Assembly (NCBI GenBank): GCA_009927565.1 | Contig: RFMT01000423.1 | Span: 1 to 7,822, forward strand | Direction: 5' to 3' | Origin: Acidimicrobiia bacterium | GTDB lineage: Bacteria; Actinomycetota; Acidimicrobiia; Acidimicrobiales; Ilumatobacteraceae | Length of the DNA: 7,822 bases | In this document: in pieces, positions 1-4,868 of the stretch | How positions within the stretch are numbered: the stretch's first letter is position 1 | How the letters are laid out: the number at the start of each line of letters is the position of its first letter | Program-made: the position numbers and the translations under genes | The notes under the pieces: generated by a model | Databases searched by the model: none | Seen by the model: only the letters and a program-made list of their open reading frames with translations | What the model was told of the DNA's origin: nothing

Positions 1-639
1 GGTGAGTTCGCGCAAAACTTCTGGTGAATCAGAACGCGACAAATATTTTTGGGTGTCAATCGGCTCACCGATGACAATCTTGCAATGCTTACCGAATTTT
101 GGCATCACCGTGTCTGGTTTCATTATTTCGCTGGTGCCGGTTATGCCAACCGGAAAAACCGGGCATCCAAACTTCAGCGCCAAACGTGCCGCCCCGGTTC
201 GACCCTTGTAAAGTCGCCCATCTCGACTTCTAGTGCCCTCGGGAAATATCCCGAAAAGTTCGCCCCTCGACAACACAGCCTCAACCGAAGACATCGCCGC
301 GGTTGCACTTTCACCACCCGAGCGATCAAGCGGAATCATGCCGATCTTCGTAAACAACCAACGAGTTTTGAATGAGTCCATGTACTCACTTTTGCCCACC
401 ACTGACATGTTGCGCGGTGAGTAAGTCAGCAAAAACACCGAATCAAGAAAGCTGATGTGATTCGCGCACAATATGGCTGGGCCGGTAGACGGAATTTGTT
501 CAAATCCTTCTAATGAAAACTTCCAGAGTCGCGTGAAAAAAAATTTGCAGAACGGTCTGAAGCGAGTCTGAAACTTCGTGGCCCCAACATATTTCGAGGG
601 ATCAAATTGCTTCGTTCTTCTCGCCTTCCGCTTAGTCAT
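1..639 (-). CDS. plsC: PlsC-family 1-acyl-glycerol-3-phosphate acyltransferase, C-terminus outside the window
   Basis: Seen: the minus-strand frame opens with ATG at 639 and is still open at base 1, giving 213 residues without a stop. All four blocks of the lysophospholipid acyltransferase family appear in order: the catalytic HX4D motif as NHISFLDS (His61, Asp66), GMIPLDR (100-106), the substrate-phosphate-binding FPEGTRSRDG (132-141), and VFPVGITGT (161-169). The N-terminus is basic (MTKRKARRTK), with an aromatic stretch around 30-41 that may touch the membrane. Known for the family: it transfers a fatty acyl chain from acyl-ACP or acyl-CoA to lysophosphatidic acid at the inner membrane face, making phosphatidic acid. 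The start lies 2 bases after the mshC stop; a GGGAG 13 bases upstream, inside the mshC end, could be its ribosome-binding site. It is therefore probably co-transcribed with mshC and npdG. The exact substrate cannot be read from the sequence, so it could be a PlsC paralogue with another lysolipid acceptor. Confidence 0.93.
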   Translation of the reverse strand, partial: MTKRKARRTKQFDPSKYVGATKFQTRFRPFCKFFFTRLWKFSLEGFEQIPSTGPAILCANHISFLDSVFLLTYSPRNMSVVGKSEYMDSFKTRWLFTKIGMIPLDRSGGESATAAMSSVEAVLSRGELFGIFPEGTRSRDGRLYKGRTGAARLALKFGCPVFPVGITGTSEIMKPDTVMPKFGKHCKIVIGEPIDTQKYLSRSDSPEVLRELT

Positions 640-641
640 AT

Positions 642-1766
642 CTATATCTCTACTCCCAGCAGTCGACTTGACAAAGCGACACTATGACCAGACTTTGCGG
701 CCTCATCAAGCACCGCGATCGCAGCAGGCACATTTAGGTCATCATCCAGCGCGTTACGAACGTCGTCGATGCCAGCGCTTCCGTCGCCCGCAGTAGCGCT
801 CGACCAGCTCTGCAGTCGATTGTGCGCGTTGGGCATCGCTTCGGACGTCCATTCCCACTCGTGTCGATAGTGGTTCGCGATAAGCGCTAATCGAATTGCT
901 CGCGGATCATGTTTTTTACGCAGACGATCGACAAATTCAAGATTGCCAAGACTTTTTGACATTTTGCTTCCATCCATGAACACCATGGCCACGTGCATCC
1001 AGTGTTTTACGAACAAGTCACCAGTAGCAGCCTCAGATTGTGCACGCTCACATTCGTGATGCGGAAATATCAAGTCACTTCCTCCGCCGTGCAGATCAAT
1101 TGTCGAGCCGAGTTCACGCAATGCCAAAGCCGAACATTCAATATGCCAACCAGGACGACCGGGACCCCAAATCGTGTCCCAACTCGGTTCATCAGCCGCT
1201 GAAGGCTGCCACAACACAAAATCAAGCGGATGTCGTTTGTGTGGGTCTTCAACTTGCCCACCGCGCTCGGCCGCGAGTCGCATCATCGTGTCGTTGTCGT
1301 AATTCGAAACACTGCCAAACGAGCCAAACTTCGTAACGTCAAAATAAACGCTCTGCCCAGCTTGATAAGCAAAACCCTTTTCAATCACCATGCCAATGAA
1401 CCCGCGAATATCAGAAATCGCCGACGATGCACGAGGTGTGCTGTAAACATCTAGAGCGTTGAGCGCCTTCATATCGGCGTTGAACCGTGCCTCCTCTCCG
1501 GCGGCAAGATCAAGATAGTGGACACCTAATTCACGGGCTTTTGCAAATAGCGGGTCGTCAACATCCGTGACGTTGCGAACACACTTTACTGAGTGTCCCA
1601 GATCAATCAATCGTCGCTGTAACACATCGTAAGTTACAAAAGTAAATGCGTGACCGATGTGAGTTGCATCGTACGGCGTTATACCGCATGTATACATCAA
1701 GACTTGTTGATTAGCAACGAAGTCTACGACACGTTTTTTTGCCGTGTCATAAAGTCTCAGCGTCAA
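642..1766 (-). CDS. mshC: Cysteine:GlcN-Ins ligase MshC (mycothiol biosynthesis)
   Basis: Known role: ATP-dependent joining of cysteine to glucosaminyl-inositol, the penultimate mycothiol step, in the cytoplasm. Seen: a class I aminoacyl-tRNA-synthetase fold resembling CysRS but with the MshC signature CGITPYDATHIGH (27-39) instead of the usual CysRS CGPTVYD form. Also present are NVTDVDDPLF (65-74), GPGRPGWHIECSALAL (201-216), HGGGSDLIFPHHE (226-238) and the KMSKS loop (268-272). It has 374 residues, close to MshC and shorter than most CysRS because it lacks the anticodon-binding end, and it closes with LLGVEI, much like mycobacterial MshC. Zinc ligands by alignment: Cys27, Cys211 and His236, with Glu240 possibly a fourth. 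Start choice: TTG at 1766, immediately before LRLYDTA, where family homology becomes strong. An ATG at 1907 would overlap npdG by about 145 bases and add residues without family similarity. The TTG overlaps the npdG stop, suggesting translational coupling. Confidence 0.93.
   Translation of the reverse strand: MTLRLYDTAKKRVVDFVANQQVLMYTCGITPYDATHIGHAFTFVTYDVLQRRLIDLGHSVKCVRNVTDVDDPLFAKARELGVHYLDLAAGEEARFNADMKALNALDVYSTPRASSAISDIRGFIGMVIEKGFAYQAGQSVYFDVTKFGSFGSVSNYDNDTMMRLAAERGGQVEDPHKRHPLDFVLWQPSAADEPSWDTIWGPGRPGWHIECSALALRELGSTIDLHGGGSDLIFPHHECERAQSEAATGDLFVKHWMHVAMVFMDGSKMSKSLGNLEFVDRLRKKHDPRAIRLALIANHYRHEWEWTSEAMPNAHNRLQSWSSATAGDGSAGIDDVRNALDDDLNVPAAIAVLDEAAKSGHSVALSSRLLGVEI
1763..1766 (-). 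promoter_or_regulatory. TTGA stop/start overlap coupling npdG to mshC
   Basis: Read on the minus strand, the npdG stop TGA (1765-1763) and the inferred mshC start TTG (1766-1764) share two bases. This is the TTG form of the common ATGA overlap used for termination-reinitiation. Only a weak GGTGGTG lies just upstream, so mshC translation probably depends on ribosomes finishing npdG. The overlap is seen; the coupling is inferred. Confidence 0.6.
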
Positions 1767-2434
1767 ACCGCACCACCACGATCGGGTATTCCTGTAAGTC
1801 GAGGCGCAACTCGAGTTTTGTAGCGAACGTTGAGTTGCAACAGCACAGCCGTAAATGCTTCGATCGCTAAAGCATTTGACAGCGTCCCCGCATTCAGTGG
1901 TCGACATCCAGGGATTTTCGCAACAATCTCACTTACCTTCGCAGTCGCAACAGGATCGTCAGAGCAAATCAAAACATCGCTGTCAACTTCATGGCCGAGA
2001 CGACCAAGTTCAGTTGCTGGTAGGTGCTGAAACGCAGCCACGACTCGCGACAACGGAATTTCAGCCTGGACATGTGCAGCGATGCTTCCGCGTGGTGGAA
2101 CGAGAGGTTGAAACTCTTTGCCAACTCTTACGAGCGCGTTAGCCATCGTTACGACAATTTTCCCGGCTAGGTCTTGTGTGTGTTCATTAACTACGGTGGC
2201 TGCCGAATCCCAAGGCGTTGCAATGACCACCATCTCGCAACCGGCTGCCCGATCGTTGTCTCCCCCGGAAATATTCAATTTATAATCTGGCCACTTTTTG
2301 ATTAACTCATTGCACACGACCTGCGCTTTTTGAGCATCCCGAGAGCCAAGAACGATTTCGTACCCAACCGAGGCGAGTCGAAGACCGAGCGCACTGCCCG
2401 CGGGACCTGTGCCGCCTAACAAGCCAATGCGCAT
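1763..2434 (-). CDS. npdG: F420-dependent NADP oxidoreductase (NADPH:F420 reductase, NpdG/Fno family)
   Basis: Seen: 223 residues beginning MRIGLLGGTGPAGSALGLRLA, a Rossmann dinucleotide-binding loop of the Fno type, followed by VLGSR (28-32), whose Ser-Arg pair in this family contacts the 2'-phosphate of NADP. Later segments VVIATPWDSA, AAFQHLPA, DVLICSDD and the C-terminal GCRPLNAGTLSNALAIEAFTA match archaeal Fno in order and spacing. Known role: hydride transfer between NADPH and coenzyme F420, usually supplying reduced F420 in bacteria. Start choice: ATG at 2434, because family members begin with M-R-(I/V) and a TAGCGT -10-like element lies 8 bases upstream. A TTG at 2443, preceded by AGGTAG, would add three residues and cannot be excluded. 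It heads the npdG-mshC-plsC cluster. F420 is itself deazaflavin-based, so this gene implies F420 synthesis genes elsewhere in the genome. A related NAD(P)-binding reductase with another partner is the main alternative. Confidence 0.88.
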   Translation of the reverse strand: MRIGLLGGTGPAGSALGLRLASVGYEIVLGSRDAQKAQVVCNELIKKWPDYKLNISGGDNDRAAGCEMVVIATPWDSAATVVNEHTQDLAGKIVVTMANALVRVGKEFQPLVPPRGSIAAHVQAEIPLSRVVAAFQHLPATELGRLGHEVDSDVLICSDDPVATAKVSEIVAKIPGCRPLNAGTLSNALAIEAFTAVLLQLNVRYKTRVAPRLTGIPDRGGAV

Positions 2435-2448
2435 ACTTGGCAACGCTA
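2434..2448 (-). promoter_or_regulatory. Putative leaderless -10 element for npdG
   Basis: On the minus strand TAGCGT (2448-2443) fits TANNNT and ends 8 bases before the ATG at 2434, so transcription would start at the start codon. The matching -35 region is poor: CGTTTT at about 17 bases, while a better TTGACG lies too close, only 10 bases from the -10. An alternative -10 is TAAATT within the palindrome at 2475-2482, which would give a short leader containing AGGTAG and favour the TTG start at 2443. Confidence 0.35.
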
Positions 2449-2546
2449 CCTATCTGCTCGTCAAGAAAACGAGTTAAATTTAGCCAGTAGCCTCCGCAAA
2501 ACGCCACTCAGGACAAAACCTGCCTAGACCAACTACCGTTGTCTGA
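2435..2546. other. Divergent intergenic region between npdG and fabI
   Basis: This is the only sizeable non-coding gap, 112 bases. It must carry the promoters for the minus-strand npdG-mshC-plsC cluster and the plus-strand fabI-protease-yyaL cluster. It contains an AT-rich palindrome TAAATTTA (2475-2482), an inverted repeat CTCGT/ACGAG with a 7-base loop (2457-2461, 2469-2473) and a smaller CAGG/CCTG repeat (2509-2512, 2519-2522) overlapping the putative fabI -35 box. No small ORF, tRNA or riboswitch fold was recognised. Confidence 0.8.
2457..2473. repeat. Short inverted repeat CTCGT-N7-ACGAG
   Basis: The arms CTCGT (2457-2461) and ACGAG (2469-2473) are perfect inverted copies around the 7-base spacer CAAGAAA. 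It lies between the two divergent promoters, where an operator would be expected, but 5-base arms are short enough to arise by chance. It is too weak for a terminator and lacks a following T-run. Confidence 0.3.
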
Positions 2547-2547
2547 G
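2510..2547 (+). promoter_or_regulatory. Putative leaderless promoter for fabI
   Basis: A -35-like AGGACA (2510-2515, four of six matches to TTGACA) and a -10-like TACCGT (2534-2539, fitting the actinobacterial TANNNT pattern) are separated by 18 bases. The -10 ends 7 bases before the GTG start at 2547, which places the expected transcription start on or next to the start codon. No Shine-Dalgarno sequence lies in the preceding 20 bases, agreeing with a leaderless mRNA. This is pattern matching only. Confidence 0.45.
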
Positions 2548-3314
2548 TGGGCATATTAGATGGAAAAAATATTGTCATTACAGGTGTACTTACCGAAGCC
2601 TCACTAGCTTTCGGAATTGCGCAACTCGCTCAGCGCGAGGGAGCAAAAATAGTCCTAACCGGCGCTGGTCGCGGTCTGTCGATTACTCAACGCGCGGCCA
2701 AGAAACTTGACTCGCCTGTTGAGGTTGTCGAATTCGACGTGACAGTCGAAGAGCACACCATGAATGCAAGAATTGAAGTTCAAAAAATTCTCGGACGCGT
2801 TGACGGAGTCCTGCACTCGATCGGCTATGCACCTGCCGCCTGCCTCGGCGACGACTTTATGGCTGCAACGTGGCAAGACGTCTCGACAGCAATGCATATT
2901 TCTGCTTACTCACTTAAAACTTTGGCTGATTCTTTCGTGCCTCTAATGACGTCAGGTGGCACGATCGTCGGACTTGATTTTGACAACACGGTCGCTTGGC
3001 CTGCTTACAACTGGATGGGCGTGGCCAAATCCGCACTCGAAAGCACCAACCGATACCTAGCGAAGGCACTTGGACCAAAAAATATTCGATGCAACTTAAT
3101 CGCCGCTGGGCCAATTCGTACAATGGCGGCAAAGTCGATCCCGTCATTCAGCGCATTTGAAGACATCTGGAGTGATCGCGCACCGCTCGGCTGGGACGTC
3201 AACAATTCTGCTCCCGTCGCCCGCAGCGCTGTTGCAGTATTGAGCGACTGGTTTCCTGCCACAACCGGCGAGATAATTCATGTCGACGGCGGGTTTCATT
3301 CGACTGGCGCTTGA
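2547..3314 (+). CDS. fabI: Enoyl-[acyl-carrier-protein] reductase (NADH), FabI/InhA family
   Basis: Known role: reduces trans-2-enoyl-ACP to acyl-ACP in the last step of each type II fatty acid elongation cycle, in the cytoplasm; InhA is the isoniazid and triclosan target. Seen: 255 residues with the divergent-SDR cofactor loop TGVLTEASLAFGIA (12-25), FDV (63-65), HSIGYAP (90-96), the GLDFD segment (142-146) matching the InhA Phe149 region, and the catalytic Tyr154-X6-Lys161 in PAYNWMGVAKSALES. AAGPIRT (186-192) and the closing HVDGG are also present. Overall it is closest to InhA, but the stretch after PIRT is about 10 residues shorter, the length I recall for E. coli FabI. The start is GTG at 2547, giving MGILDGKNIVITG, which aligns with the InhA N-terminus; no ribosome-binding site is visible. 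It lies 12 bases ahead of the protease ATG and is probably first in this plus-strand cluster. Confidence 0.95.
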   Translation: MGILDGKNIVITGVLTEASLAFGIAQLAQREGAKIVLTGAGRGLSITQRAAKKLDSPVEVVEFDVTVEEHTMNARIEVQKILGRVDGVLHSIGYAPAACLGDDFMAATWQDVSTAMHISAYSLKTLADSFVPLMTSGGTIVGLDFDNTVAWPAYNWMGVAKSALESTNRYLAKALGPKNIRCNLIAAGPIRTMAAKSIPSFSAFEDIWSDRAPLGWDVNNSAPVARSAVAVLSDWFPATTGEIIHVDGGFHSTGA

Positions 3315-3326
3315 TCGAAGTTGGTA

Positions 3327-4868
3327 ATGCCATCGAAAAATCTAAGATCGCTTTGTGCCATCGCCGCAGTTGCGATCATCGGAAGCCAGATTGCAGTCGG
3401 CCCAATTGCTGTTGCCTCGAACGATCCGGCTTTCAGTTCACAATGGGGTCTCGATGTTGCAAACATTAAAGAAGCCCAAACGATTTCGACCGGCACCGGA
3501 GTCACAGTTGCGGTCATTGATTCAGGTTCAGGACCAAACCCAGACTTAACGCAAAATTTGCTGTCTGGACGATCGATAATTCGTGGACGAATCGGTGACT
3601 TGTCGTCAGACGTTGACACGGTCGGTCACGGGACTCATGTTGCCGGCATTATCGCTGGTCAGCGCGATAACGCCATCGGTATCAGTGGAATTGCCCCCGA
3701 TGCAAAAATTTTGCCGATAAGAATTCTCGACTCTCGCGGAGATGGTTCAGAGAGCGATTTGGTCCAAGCGATTCGCCTGGCAGTTGAACAAGGTGTGAAA
3801 GTCATCAACCTCTCACTGGGTGGAAAAACACAAACCACGGCACTACAGCTAGCACTCGAATTTGCCGAACTCAATAATGTCGTTGTAGTTGCCGCTGCAG
3901 GCAACGGTGGTCCGGCAGCGAGCACCACCTACCCCGCCGGCAACGACATCACTCTTGCAGTTACTGCAGTTGATCAAACATCGAATGCTCCTTCGTTCAA
4001 CCAACGTGGCGCATACATTGATGTGGCAGCACCCGGCGTCAGCATTTGCTCGACTGTTCGCATTGACTCGAGTGCCGACCCGTCACGCAGATGTGCCGGA
4101 TCTAGCGAACCATACGCAACGATGAGCGGCACATCGATGGCGGCCGCATTTGTGAGTGGCGTGGCAGCTCTTATTTATAGCGTTCGACCAGATTTCACTG
4201 CGGCCCAAGTGCGCGAGGTCATCACCGCCACAGCAAAAGACATCGGAGCCGAAGGACGAGATGAAACTTTCGGTGCCGGCCTGATAGACGCTTACTCAGT
4301 GTTTAAAGCTCTCGGGTATTTTCCCGACAAAGTTGTATTTCCAACAGTTTCATCGCTTGGACGAGTAGGCGAAGAGTCAGTTGGCGGCACGGTACAGATT
4401 CCGGAAAGCGAAAGACTGCAGTGGTATCGCTGCTTATCGCCTGGTGATGCAACACTCGAAATACCGATCGATTGTGTAGCAATTTCTCAAGCACAGAAAA
4501 ACACATACGTTCCGACCCGCAAAGACATCAAGGCGTTTTTGCGGTTTGGAACTTTGATCTCGGTCGGTGGTACTCCGCAGATGCGTTTTTCGGCTACCAC
4601 ACCAAAGATTTCGGCTGTCTGGACGACAATTTCGACAGTCGAGCGAAGTACGAATGTTTCAATCGCAGAACTCGTCGGTAGTGCTTCGAAAGGCAAGATT
4701 ACAACTCGTGTCGTTGCTGGACCATGCAAGATTGTCAAGAAAGTTTTGGTGCCAACCAGTGATGGTCAATGCAAATTGCGCATTGTCGCCGACGCTAAAG
4801 CTCCGTATCCACGACTAACCCAGACTGTCGTTCTTGAAATAGTTACCAAAAATGAAGTGTCGAGTTAG
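3327..4868 (+). CDS. Secreted subtilisin-like serine protease (peptidase family S8)
   Basis: Seen: 513 residues from ATG at 3327, with GAAG 6 bases upstream; a TTG at 3321 would add two residues. A Sec signal peptide (basic start, hydrophobic core about 9-29) ends at a likely signal peptidase site, AVA before Ser31. The catalytic triad is Asp65 (VAVIDSG), His101 (GHGTHVAG) and Ser270 (GTSMAAA), with oxyanion Asn193 (AAAGNGG). The mature start NDPAFSSQWGL resembles thermitase, and there is no room for an inhibitor I9 propeptide. Beyond about 335, an Ig-like segment starts with QWYRC (365-369), and a C-terminal beta-rich segment carries GPC and GQC (465-467, 480-482). The six cysteines of the mature protein form three pairs 14-15 residues apart: 241/256, 369/383 and 467/482. 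No membrane anchor or LPXTG motif is visible, so it is probably released. Likely role: general extracellular proteolysis; the substrate is unknown. Confidence 0.93.
   Translation: MPSKNLRSLCAIAAVAIIGSQIAVGPIAVASNDPAFSSQWGLDVANIKEAQTISTGTGVTVAVIDSGSGPNPDLTQNLLSGRSIIRGRIGDLSSDVDTVGHGTHVAGIIAGQRDNAIGISGIAPDAKILPIRILDSRGDGSESDLVQAIRLAVEQGVKVINLSLGGKTQTTALQLALEFAELNNVVVVAAAGNGGPAASTTYPAGNDITLAVTAVDQTSNAPSFNQRGAYIDVAAPGVSICSTVRIDSSADPSRRCAGSSEPYATMSGTSMAAAFVSGVAALIYSVRPDFTAAQVREVITATAKDIGAEGRDETFGAGLIDAYSVFKALGYFPDKVVFPTVSSLGRVGEESVGGTVQIPESERLQWYRCLSPGDATLEIPIDCVAISQAQKNTYVPTRKDIKAFLRFGTLISVGGTPQMRFSATTPKISAVWTTISTVERSTNVSIAELVGSASKGKITTRVVAGPCKIVKKVLVPTSDGQCKLRIVADAKAPYPRLTQTVVLEIVTKNEVSS

Noticed and set aside
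2..424. Plus-strand open frames over the acyltransferase region
   Set aside because: They are mutually overlapping and lack recognisable motifs; the minus-strand frame shows all four PlsC blocks across the same bases.
993..1454. Plus-strand open frames opposite mshC
   Set aside because: They are antisense shadows with low-complexity, basic translations and no motif, and the minus strand is securely coding.
642..1766. Cysteinyl-tRNA synthetase (cysS)
   Set aside because: The fold and the KMSKS and HHE motifs are shared, but CGITPYDATHIGH, the NVTDVDDPLF stretch, the short length and the LLGVEI end fit MshC better; only the PHHE-flanking residues look CysRS-like.
1767..1907. N-terminal extension of mshC from ATG 1907
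   Set aside because: It lies wholly inside npdG, adds 47 residues with no family similarity, and the family N-terminus begins next to the TTG at 1766.
3296..3619. 107-codon minus-strand frame opposite the protease start
   Set aside because: It spans the fabI/protease junction and the signal-peptide region; its translation shows no domain, and the plus-strand coding assignment is strong.
3327..4868. Mycosin (MycP) of a type VII secretion system
   Set aside because: There is no C-terminal transmembrane anchor and no ESX genes nearby; the mature N-terminus is thermitase-like.
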